Of a stretch of DNA of 64,000 nucleotides, positions 1-10,302 are shown piece by piece. The position numbers and the translations under genes were made by a program. Below the pieces are notes generated by a model. The model made no database searches. It was not told where the DNA came from and saw only the letters and a list, made by a program, of their open reading frames with translations. Origin of the DNA: Progne subis subis (Eukaryota > Chordata > Aves > Passeriformes > Hirundinidae); the NCBI GenBank assembly GCA_022316685.1, contig JAKJHU010000030.1, positions 13,343,360-13,407,359 of the forward strand. The letters are read 5' to 3'. Every line of letters begins with the position of its first letter. Position 1 is the stretch's first letter.

Positions 1-1467
1 ATTACTATAGAGAGAGCTTTCTACCCCCAGGGTAGTTGGCTCTTTATTACCATCTCCTGTTCCTCGTGGGTCTTTTCCTGCAGTTTTAGGCTGGGACTGT
101 GCTCTTCTCTGTATTTCCTTCCCCTCTGCATTTCTCTTCTCAGCTGACCTGGGTGGACTTCTTGCATTTAATCCTCTCCACTGGGAATGATGAAACTGAT
201 AAGCCATATGGATCCACTGGAAAGGAGGGCACGAAGGGGGCTGTTCTCAGCCTGTATGCATTGCTGGTTAATTGTACTGCTAAGGGCATATGATTAAAAA
301 AAACACATTGAGAATGCAGACATGTCAGCTCTTGTCTTCCACAAGAAATTCACTCTTTGGCATCCAGATTGCTGTCCATGTTGTGCCTGTACCATCTGCA
401 TTTACACCATTGCAACCCTGTCGTGGGTGACTGGCTGGTCTGAAAGTCTGTTCCCCTGGCCTGGGGCATTCTCCAAAGGACCCCGAATGCTGTGCCGTGA
501 TCCAGCATGCAGATTTAGCCTTTGCATGCTTGCATGTGTGAACGTGGCCAAACATGAGTCCCATGCATTGAGATTCCAGTAACTCAAGAAGTCTGAGAAT
601 ATGCAACAGTAAAACAAAGATCAGCCATTCAGCTTCCAAAATTGCTTTAAGCCAGAAGAGACAATGTTGTTTCTGCAGGTCTGTTTTAAATCAACGCAAA
701 TATTATTTTAGAGCCGGAGCTATAATTCAGTAAAACTTGATACAATCTTGGAAAGCCATAGAAAGTATTAGGAAATGCCGCTGGAAGTTGTGACCTACAG
801 ATACTGCAATAATCTGCCTTTCAAACTAAACAGAGGTGCCAGTTAAATACTAACTGGACACACTGCAGAGTTACCTTTTCTACAAAAATCCTTAAAATTT
901 AGGAGGCTTTGTCTGCGTGCAAATACAAAACCATTTTCCCAATGCTACTTGCAGCTGAAATATTCATATATAGGAAAGATTACTGCCATGTGAGTTTGCT
1001 CAGTTGTATCACTGTTCGCCATACTCTGGTGATCATTTAGGCTGCCCGCAAGGCTACATCTTCTGCTCTGCACAGGAATTCTGAGGGTAAGGAGTAAGAT
1101 GCAAGAGTCTACCATCCCTTCAGGGGCTCCTGCTGCCACTCTTCCTGTGCAAAGGTCCTAAGGAGCAGAGATTAAAGTCATTGGTGACTTTCTTTTTTAT
1201 GAAATGTTATATTTTTGGATTGGGTTTGCTTCCTCTATAATTTTTCTTAAATTGATAGCTACATTCTGTCCATTTTGCAGAAATACAAATTGAGTTTCAC
1301 CACACATTTAACTTGAAAGGGAAGTTAATTGGCAGACAAAAGTTAAGTGACTTGGCATGTGAGAAAATCTGCTTTAGACCTAGCATTGGAGGACACCAGA
1401 GCTGCTTCCCACCTCTCCTGCATCTATTTCTGTCTTGTGCTTCTGCCTAAATAGGAAAAGTGAAAAA
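1..1467 (+). other. DEPTOR: DEPTOR last intron, left part
   Basis: This is assigned to the last DEPTOR intron only because the terminal DEPTOR exon lies downstream at 3933. I see no exon-like stretch here: the short open frames have no recognisable protein similarity and no good flanking splice sites. I also looked for the preceding DEPTOR exon (first part of the PDZ domain) and did not find it, so it should lie left of the window. No repeat is recognised in this stretch. Confidence 0.6.
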
Positions 1468-1688
1468 TCATAGACTGATAGAATTGTTACTGCTGTAAAA
1501 GACTGGTTGGTCTAATAGCATCAACTCCAGCCATTAACCTAACACTGCTGTGTTCACTACTAAACTGTGTTCGTAGGTGCCGCATCCACATGGGTTTTTT
1601 AACACTTGCAAGGATGGTGGTTCTATCACTTCCCTGGGCAGCAATGTCTGACCACCTGTTCCAGGAAGAAATTTTTTCTCATATCACA
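1468..1688 (-). repeat. CR1 LINE fragment, antisense, diverged
   Basis: The segment starts with the reverse complement of the CR1 tail (AATCATAGACTGATAGAATT). It continues with wording typical of the CR1 3' part read on the opposite strand: a weakened cluster of small-hole, first-aid-like phrases such as CCCTGGGCAGC and CCTGTTCCAG. It is clearly more diverged than the neighbouring copy. The boundary with the next CR1 piece is set where a second tail-like start (AAATCATAACAGGTTGG) appears. Confidence 0.7.
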
Positions 1689-2360
1689 AAATCATAACAG
1701 GTTGGAAAAGACCTCTGAGATGATCATGTCAAAGCTATGATCATCTTGTCAACTAGACCTGGCACTAACTGTCCCCTGGTGCACCCTGAGGCTGTTTCCT
1801 CTTGCTCTGTCCCTTGTTACTTGGCAGAAGACACTGACCCCCACCTGGCTACATCCTCTCTTCAGGGAGCTGTAGAGGGTGATAAGGTCTCCCCGGAGAC
1901 TCATTTTCTCCAAGCTAAACAGCTCCATCTCCCTCAGCTGCTCCTCATCAGACTTGTGCTCCAGACCCTTTCCCAGCTCTGTTGCCCTTCTCTGGACACA
2001 GTCCAGCCCCTCAATGTCCTTCTTCTACTGAGGGGCCCAGAACTGGACACAGCACTTGAGGTGTGGCCTCACCAGTGCTGAGTACAGGGGACAGTCCCTG
2101 CCCTGGTCCTGCTGGCCACATTACTGCTGATCCAGGCCAGGATGCCATTGGCCTTCTTGGCTACCTGGACACACGCTGGCTGATGTTCAATCACTGTTGA
2201 CCCAGCAGCTCCAGGTCCTTTTCCAAGGGCAACTTTCCAGCCACTCTTCCCCAGCCTGTGCGACTGCATGGGGTTGTTGTGACCCAAGTGCAGGACCCAG
2301 AACCTGGCCTTGTTGAACCTCATAAAACTGACCCCAACCCATTGATTCAGTGTGTCCATA
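1689..2360 (-). repeat. CR1 LINE fragment, antisense
   Basis: Read on the minus strand this is the 3' part of a CR1 reverse-transcriptase ORF plus its short 3'UTR. The plus strand shows the usual avian CR1 landmarks in reverse: GGTTGGAAAAGACC, GGGAGCTGTAGAG, CTCCTCATCAGACTTG and GAACTGGACACAGCACTTG. The right half (about 1990-2330) is almost identical to 41180-41500, so both copies belong to the same subfamily. The frames are broken and it is not an active element. It sits in the last DEPTOR intron. Confidence 0.9.
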
Positions 2361-3110
2361 TAAAATAAATCATGAAAATGTCTGGTGATACTTGTTTCAA
2401 AGCTTCTTTCTTACAGATTCAAGGTGACTTATGGGTAAAATAGCCTTTTAGTGAATATATTGTTTCCATTGAAACATCAGGACAATATTATTATTCACTT
2501 AGGTTCCATATTTTTATCATTAAAAATACAGCTCTAGACACTACATGCATTTTTTGACCTTTTTACCAAACACTGTAATGCTATGATTAGATACAGAGAA
2601 GTCTTAATGTCTTTGAGGAATTAGTATTATCTTTCTTTTCCTGCTTTTTTTACAATGTTGATGTTACTTTTTCTCTGTTTAAGTGCTTTAAGATGTACAG
2701 TGATGTTGGTCAGTATATTTCTATCAAGACTATTTTGCTGGAAAATGGCCTGTGATCATACAAAACCTCCAATGTTTGTTTTAGCTTTTACAAACAAAAT
2801 ATGAGCATATTTGAAATTAATTAATGAAGGAAAGTAAAACCAGTCACATGGCAGTGACATTTTAATCTGTCCTAGTACTGAACTTAATCTTCCATGATAT
2901 TATTTCTTAAAATTCGGATCCATTTGATTCATGTTACGCCATTGGAGGTTTTGGCACTTGAACCTAGCAAAGTCATCATCCAGACCTTGCCCTAAGCCTG
3001 GAAACATGGTGCATATTTTTACTATGATTACCAAGAGCTGACTGAAATGATTTCTAAGAAAGCATTTAAGAAAAACTAAAGATAACAGACTGCAATAGCC
3101 AAAGCTTTCT
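2361..3110 (+). other. DEPTOR: DEPTOR last intron, unique sequence
   Basis: AT-rich intronic sequence between two CR1 pieces. I see no exon, repeat or structured RNA in it. Confidence 0.5.
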
Positions 3111-3590
3111 TCATAGATCATAGAATGGTTTGGGTTGGAAGGGACCTCCAACCCAAAGAGATGAAAGATCATCTTGTTCCCACCCTTCCTGCTGTCAACA
3201 GTTCAGAGATGGGGCATTCACAACTTCTCTGAGCAACCTGTTTCACTGCCTTGCTGCACTCATAGTAAAGCATTTCTCCCTAATATCTAATCCAAACCAA
3301 CTCTATTCCAGTTTAAAGCCTTTCCCCCTTGACGTGTCACTCCAGGCCCTTGTGAAAATAATCCTGCTCCATCTTTCTTGTAGGCTCCTTTTAGGTACTT
3401 GAAGGCCACAGTAAGGTCACCCAGAAATCTCTCTTCCAGGCTGAACAAACCTAATTCCCTTAGCCATAGTTCCTTACAGAAGAAGTGCTCCATCCTTCTA
3501 ATCTTCTTTGTGGACTCCTTTGGATTTGCTCCAATAGTTCTCCTTCCTATGCTGGGGACCCCTTAGCTGGATGTTCCATATTGTTTGTGA
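3111..3590 (-). repeat. CR1 LINE fragment, antisense
   Basis: Begins with the reverse-complemented CR1 tail (ATCATAGAATGGTTTGGG) followed by TTGGAAGGGACCTCCA, the most familiar avian CR1 signature. It continues through GAGCAACCTGTTTCA and CTCTCTTCCAGGCTGAACAA to about 3590. This is the 3' end of the element, minus-strand sense. It belongs to a different subfamily from the copy at 1689-2360, because the wording after the tail differs. Confidence 0.9.
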
Positions 3591-3932
3591 AGCACCATTG
3601 ATGCCATAAAATATCACTGATACTAGAAAAAATAACATTGCTATAAGAAAAAATGGTTGATACAGGACCTCAAAATTTCAAAGATTGGGAAGTTGAATTC
3701 TACCAATTTCAAAGCTGAAGTGATGTTTCAAAAAGAAATTACAGAAAATTACCTTGCCAGATTAATTCTAAGAAATGTGGGGGCTTTTAAGAGTACCAAA
3801 TGAGATGATGTCAGGAGTTCTGGAGTCTGCCCAGGAGTTTGTCTGCCTAGGAGTTGATAGTACATTTGTGTAATTAACCTAACAAGATAAAGTCTAATGC
3901 ATAACTCATTTTGCTGCTTGCTTTCTCCTCAG
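3591..3932 (+). other. DEPTOR: DEPTOR last intron, 3' end and splice acceptor
   Basis: Unique AT-rich intronic sequence ending in a pyrimidine-rich tract and CAG immediately before the terminal DEPTOR exon (TTGCTTTCTCCTCAG, ending at 3932). Confidence 0.8.
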
Positions 3933-4061
3933 GTTTGCCAATTTGTCGTGTCTGTCAATGGCCTCAATGTTCTCCATGTGGATTACAGGACAGTAAGCAA
4001 CCTCATCCTGACCGGCCCTCGAACAATTGTGATGGAAGTGATGGAAGAAACGGAGGCCTGA
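3933..4061 (+). CDS. DEPTOR: DEPTOR terminal coding exon (C-terminal half of PDZ domain)
   Basis: The exon opens in phase 0 right after a strong acceptor and encodes 42 residues plus a TGA stop (4059-4061). It reads from VCQFVVSVNGLNVLHVDYRT through VSNLILTGPRTIVMEVMEE to the C-terminus TEA. This is recognisable as the end of DEPTOR (DEP domain-containing mTOR-interacting protein), covering the later beta strands and helix of its C-terminal PDZ domain. DEPTOR is a cytoplasmic protein with two N-terminal DEP domains and a PDZ domain. The PDZ domain contacts the mTOR FAT region and the protein dampens mTORC1 and mTORC2. Only this last exon is in the window. The frame is intact. The gene runs in the same direction as COL14A1, which fits known vertebrate gene order. 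Confidence 0.95.
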   Translation, partial: VCQFVVSVNGLNVLHVDYRTVSNLILTGPRTIVMEVMEETEA

Positions 4062-5440
4062 GAAGGCAAAAAACCCTATTACTGGACAGTTTTTGTGAGA
4101 CAAATAGCAACAGCCATGGAGTGGCATGACATGAGGCAGCAGAAGATGATTTTGCTTTTAGGGGAGGGGGGGCTCTCTTTCATTTAACAATAATAGCACT
4201 GGTGATTATGCTAAGATGTGAACAATAGATACCAGCATATTTTCATTACAGACTTCTCTGTGCCCAGCAGAGGCAAGGGCCTTTAGGTGGTCTATCCAGC
4301 CATGGTTGCATCGGTCAGCATGGGTTTTGCATAAGAGGCCGTGCATATTTTCCTCACAGTCCACTACTAGATCAAAGCACTTCAGGAGGTGAAAGAGCCA
4401 AGTGCTGTGGGGTCAGGATGTCACAGATGGTTTCCCTGAGATGCCGGCTTTGATAAACATTGTCCTGGTGTCCAGGTTTATCCCTGGAGCACATGCAGTC
4501 ACAGTTACTCTCTCCTTGGGCTGAAGGACAGCTGACTAAATCCTGGCTTGATTACAGTCAAACACAAATGAACCGTAAATGCATGAGAAGAGGTGTCTGT
4601 GCTCCCGTAGAGGATAGTCTGGTGTGAATGTTTAGGCCTGTCTAATTACATGGGTTAGTCTAGAAAGAAAATGGAAAAATGTGTGGTACTTTTACAAAAG
4701 CTGCCTTTGAAAATTGGTCTTCTGGTTTCAATGCCTGTGTGCTGTATTAGGTGCTTGAATATAAAATACTGATTTTGAGGTTTTTTTCTATACCTGTAAA
4801 GGAAAGGTGCCTCAATCTTGCTATTCATCACTTCAGAGAAATTTTGGACAATTTAATTCCAGAAGAAGAATATTTGGCAGGTTGCAGTAGGAAACTCACA
4901 GTGTTAGCATAAAGAATGATACATCCAGATTGTCCAGTAGCAAAAGTACACTTCAAATTGAAGCAATGTACTTGAATGTATATTAAGCTTATCAGCACTT
5001 TCCAATCATCTGATGTTTTGTGAAAAACCAACTTCCCTTACGAGCTGCATTTGACACTATTAAAAAGAAAACATTGTATTTAACTGACTTTTATTGTTTC
5101 TCAAACAGTAGGATTTTTTCATTGATGAATTCATGAAAGAAACATTATTTTAAAACATATATAAAAATATGTATTCTTGCAGTTAAGTGACTCTTAAGAG
5201 GACTGCATGGGTTTTCTTTGATCTTTGAACTGAATGAATACATCCTGCTCCACAAAATTATAAATACATTTTGCAGACTTTCTCTGCTGTCTAAATTTTA
5301 CAATTAAAGCTTAACTTTCTATATGCACATACCACAAATCATTCAGTTATGGGGTGGGGAAAGTCTTTCTCCTCAAATAATTTTGAAACATGTTTTGTAT
5401 TAAAAATTGTTCTCACTAAATAAATTGCTCTTTCAGTATG
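4062..5440 (+). other. DEPTOR: Probable DEPTOR 3'UTR
   Basis: Non-coding sequence after the DEPTOR stop codon, with no recognisable repeat. ATTAAA hexamers occur at 5059-5064, 5303-5308 and about 5399-5404. The first canonical AATAAA after the stop is at 5419-5424, followed by a T-rich stretch. A cleavage site near 5440 would give a 3'UTR of about 1.4 kb. The end is a prediction: an earlier ATTAAA or a later AATAAA (for example 5768-5773) could be used instead. Confidence 0.45.
5419..5424 (+). terminator. DEPTOR: Candidate DEPTOR polyadenylation signal
   Basis: First canonical AATAAA hexamer downstream of the DEPTOR stop codon, about 1.36 kb after it, with T-rich sequence in the next 30 bases. 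Competing hexamers are ATTAAA at 5303-5308 and AATAAA at 5768-5773. No transcript evidence is available. Confidence 0.35.
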
Positions 5441-8400
5441 TTTTTCATTAACTCAAACAATTTTACTTCAGAGATACAGCATGTCTTCAAACTCATATAT
5501 TCCTGCAGCTTTGTAGCAAGAAGTCCTTGTGTTCTTTGTCTTTGGTTGTATTTTCTCCAAGAAAACTTCTCATATTCCACTAATGTGCAACAGCACAGGG
5601 AGGTATAAAACTTCAGTTGCTTACTCGATATTAAACAGGCAGGAGAGTGTTTGGATGGTTTGTTCAAACTGTCATCTGTTATGATGGTTTTTAATCCCGA
5701 TTGTACGCCTCAAAATTTTGATATACATGTATAAGCCATAGCAGGTTACATTTTACAGGTCATCTAAAATAAATAGCTGGACACATAATGTTATATTACA
5801 TTGTCATAACTGTCCATGGTATCCACGCAGAACAGTTGGAAACAATCTTGTGTTCCAGAAATGTTTCAGTATGCTACAAGTATTTTGAGTTTGTGAATCC
5901 AGGAATGCGTCTCCAAATATTTCTATTTAATTTCTAATTTTTTTTTAGATTTTTTTTTCCCTTCTTTTCTTTTTTTCCCCTGGGTTGTTTTGGTGGCTTA
6001 TCCCCTTTAAAATATAAATTCTGCATGTTAAGCTAAGTTAAATATTACAATTGAAGGATTTTCATAGCAAAATGCTAATAATTCTCTCTAATGCCATCAT
6101 GGGTTAGTCTGTATTACATCTCTTGCCTTAGTTAATATTCTGCTAGAAGTTCTCTGTAGCTTACAGATAATTAAGAAACTGGGTCAGAATTTGGCTTAAT
6201 AATGCATTACAGAGTGCACTTCAGACTGGAGCAAAAAGAGTGGGAATGGGGGCAGGGAGAAATCTGTGCATTTCATTATGTTACAGATTGGAGATGGCAT
6301 CTTGAGTCACAAGATACATTAGTCTCTATCACAATTCGAGCACAGCTACTTGCCTTCTGTTTAACAAGGATTTCCATATTGTGTTCTCAACTTGACTGAC
6401 AATCCGGGATTTAATTAATTCTTTCCTTCTTCAATGTGACAAGGTATTCAAATTGTGCCTGCAGTGAAATTTTGTATTTTGGAAAAAAGGATGGAAAGTA
6501 AACACCTTAGCTATGAAATGTATAATTTCCAATTAAATTGCAGTTTGTCTGCACATGCTCCAAGACGTCCCACAGGAGTCAAACACACACTTCAGAGGGC
6601 ACAGAATTTTAAATATAACAGAGCACCTTGCTTCCTGCAAATGCCAGGGGAAATGTAAGATTATTCATCGAAGTGAGGTATTTCAAGAGATGCATGAATA
6701 TCACAGTGTAGAATGAAGCAAGAAACCAGAAATTAAAGAACAAACCCTGGCATCAGCAGTAATAGCTTTACTGAAAAGACAGGCATTTTGTAAGACTTAG
6801 TCTCTTCTGTGATCTCATTTTTGGTTACTGTAGATCTTGCAAGATCCTCTAATAAATCTTTAAGCCTTAATCACTCAAATTAATCCCATTCCTCTGTATA
6901 TGTACATTTGCAAATCCTTTATGGACATCTTCAAGAAATGTAATATTTAATTGAATTCAAGTAGCAGTTAAGCTAATGGGAGCATTAAATTGGTGCAATA
7001 TTTCTCATATTTTTTTCCTGTTGTATTTCCTACAAGATACATTATTTTCATTATCTTTTCAAGATCAGATATCTTGTGTATGGTATTGAATACAACTGGT
7101 TCCACAATTAGTCCCATGGAAGGCGTTTCATTCACACAATGGTGCAATAACCCAATTCAGGTGTATCAGAATTTAATTGTCTGCATTTTAGATCTGCATA
7201 GAAGCTGAAAATAACACTTTCATAATTAAAAAGACATTGTGTCATAGCAGCATCTGAAATATGAGTGGATGGCCTGCTGTACCTTCTTCTATGAGATTAC
7301 ATTCAGGAAGAGGTTTGGAATGAAAAGGTCATGCAGTAGGACTGTTTTTCAAATTATTTTTCCTAATTTTTTCTTCATTTTCTGCAGATACCCTAACTAA
7401 TGACTTAGAGTGCTAGGGATGTATCAAATGCTGTCCCAGAATTACTGTTTTAATGGTCAGCTTGTTCCCTTAGCACATCCCTGAGAAAATTGCCCCAGTG
7501 TAGTTCAGAGAATAACATGAGATCTGAATTTGGTGCCTCTTGGCACTCAGACCAGAGACAGTCTCTCTACTGACTTGATGTACCAGCATAAACATAAACA
7601 AATGAGAATAGTCTGAAGATTAGGAATAAGAAGCAACTGACTCCTTTCTTCTGTGCTGGAGGAGCTATAATGCATGGAGGTTTCCTTTTTCTTATCAAAT
7701 TATAGGGTAATGCTCTAATAGTTTCTCATAATTCTGGGAATAAAATATTAATTTTTAATGTTTGATAGTTAATGTTATTTTTAGATAAGTATTATTCTAA
7801 TTTTAGAGACAGGAAAACTGAAACTATATTTTGCAAAAGTTTTAGTCTAATGCAAGACAGACTGAGAAATCAATTACTGCAATTATAAGTATTTTCTTCC
7901 TAGTGTGTAATTGGAACTAGACCACTTGAGTAAGTGAAGAAGTGTATGTATGTCACATACATAAGTACAGTTAGACCACACCTCTTCAAATAAAGTGGGA
8001 GAACTTCTAACCTTTTACAATAAAATTGTCATTAAAGGCTTTCATAGATCACCCTTTTTAAAGGTCTTTTTCTGGTGAGTGATGTAGCTTATATTTTGCA
8101 CTTACTTATATGTGTTACTTACAAAAATAGAAATAGTACCTGCCAATTCAGTAATTCCCTTTGGATACTCACAGTGTAGATAAATATATCATTAATGTTC
8201 TAGAGAGGCTGAGTGGTTTTAAACCATCACATTTCTCTACAAACTTGTACCTAAATAAATATTTATATCTTAATTTTTAAAAGGAGCCACTAATACAAGA
8301 GACAACTTAAGAATGTCAAAGGAATGTCACAGGAATTGCTACAATTAACTTATACTATAAAGACACTGTTTCATGTATAGCTACCTAATCTTTGTGCTTG

Positions 8401-10154
8401 CAATTCCTCAGGAAAATTCTGAAATATTCAGAAGGGAGTAGCTATAACTGTCAAATTGAATGTCCTCTAGGAAAATGACTGTTGTTTTGCAGTGGGGGAT
8501 CCACTCTCATATTGGCCATAGGAGCTGTGAATTTCCAGTACTGTTGAAACTCAAGTTTTATAAGCACAGTCTTAAAATGCAACACTTAGCTTTAAGAGCA
8601 GGGATTTGAAGCAGATGCTGTACTTTAGGTATCATAAATTGTTGCAATGCCTCTTCTACAAAGATTCTGCCATATACCCATAGGCTTCCCCTCCTGTGTC
8701 ACCATAATTCTCCTTCAGCTTAGAGTACAACAGTCTCCTACTGGCTTTTGAATGGCCTTGTCAAAAAATAATCATTATTTCTTTCCAGAATTTGCAGGTG
8801 ATTTGCTGAGGAAAACTCTCTTTTTATGTGCAACCTTTTGCTTCTGTTCCTAAGGTGCTTCTACATAGAGTCGTCTCCAAACTGCCCCCTAGATTACAGT
8901 ACGTAGACAGCTAGTGGCATTCTGAGCACTTGAAATTGTCATTTCCATCTTGCCTGAGCAGCTGGACTCCTCCTCTCCCAAATGCTCCCATTGCTCCTGC
9001 TGCTGCAGCTGCATGCATTGAAGCTGGAGAACACTGGTCAAAAGGACAGCCCAGACCCACAGACTGTTTTAACTTTACTAGTGATTTATGGATATATTTA
9101 ATTTTCTTTCCTATTCTACTTATTTTGCTGCATAGTTGACATTGGTCCTACTTTATTCTTCCAGCTCAAAATTAGTTTCTGGGAGATCTTGATGGTCCCC
9201 CTTTCTCTGTATTTTTACTAGTCTGTTTTTGAGTGCCTCTTTACCATGATTACCATCACTGGCTTTTCGTAAATTACCAGTGCTTATTTAGCAAGCCTAG
9301 TGTTTCAGGAAAACACATGAATTGGCTGCTGCTTTACAATCAAATGTTAGCTCACATATAAACAAAGCCTTGAGGCAAGAGAACAAAGTAAGAAAAAGCT
9401 ACCATAAATGATGTAATGAAATTCATTTTAGATACAAAATGACATCACATCTACTCTCAACAAAGCTGTGTATGATTCATAACACAGATGGGCCACAGCT
9501 TTCATGGACTTTCTCAGGTTATGGAGACAAAAGAAGCGAGACCTCCAAAGAGCTGTGTTTTCTTTTGGGCCTCTGGACGAGCTACCCATGACTTCCCTCC
9601 CTCCTGAGTCGGCTGGAGCCCAACCTCCCAACCATAGCTGGGCTTGGAACCACATAAACTCTTACCTTCACTGCTAGACGTAAATGACTGCAGATTTTTA
9701 TAATTACATTTTGTTTCCCAGTTCAGATTTTAGAGTTTCTCTTATTAAACAGGAAAACAATTAATTTCTCCATCTGTCTGATAAAGAAGTGCTGCATTTT
9801 CCCCTCATGTGTTTGCAGTGGGCCGTGTAATGAACAGAAATACTTTTCAGTTTGTACTCCAAGTCTGACTCAGGGAATACTTGTTCTTACCTGCCCTTCT
9901 GAAGGCAAACCTGCTTCAGGAAAATTTCAAGAAAATTTCATGAAGACCTGAGCAAAACCCACAATATAATGCCTATTAGTAGATCATAGCTGGAAAATAC
10001 ATGGTGTGTTCAAATATTATTAGAAAAAAAAAAAAAATAATGAAGACAAGTTAGCTTGTTTTAAAATTCTTGGCAATTTTGAAGTATAAGCAAAATGAGT
10101 ATAGACTGCAGAAGAGAATCCATCAGGCAGGTGCAGTGAAGGGGTGTAGTATGG
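5441..10154. other. Intergenic DNA between DEPTOR and COL14A1
   Basis: AT-rich non-coding sequence. The short open frames are not protein-like. I recognise no interspersed repeat. Only minor structure is visible: a perfect short inverted repeat at 7945-7963 (arms TATGTATGT and ACATACATA) and scattered T or A runs (for example 10023-10037). Ancient repeats too diverged to see by eye may be present. Confidence 0.5.
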
Positions 10155-10302
10155 AAAGGTTCTGTCAAAGGTTTTGGGTTGGAAGGGACCTTAAAGATCA
10201 TCTAGTTCCGTTCCCCTGCAATGGGCAGGGACACCTTCCACTAGACCAGGTTGCTCAGAGCCCCATCAAACCCAGCCTTGAGCACTGCCAGGGATGAGAA
10301 AG
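10155..10302 (-). repeat. CR1 LINE fragment, short, antisense
   Basis: Contains GGTTTTGGGTTGGAAGGGACC and then CAGGGACACCTTCCACTAGACCAG (given in parts: CAGGGACACCTTCC, then ACTAGACCAGG), which is standard CR1 3'-end wording read in reverse. Only about 150 bases survive. The ORF part of the element is absent. Confidence 0.85.

Noticed and set aside
3906..4129. Open frames on both strands at the DEPTOR exon
   Set aside because: The true reading frame has no start codon because it is an internal-start terminal exon; the listed frames of 72-73 codons are out of frame with the PDZ sequence.
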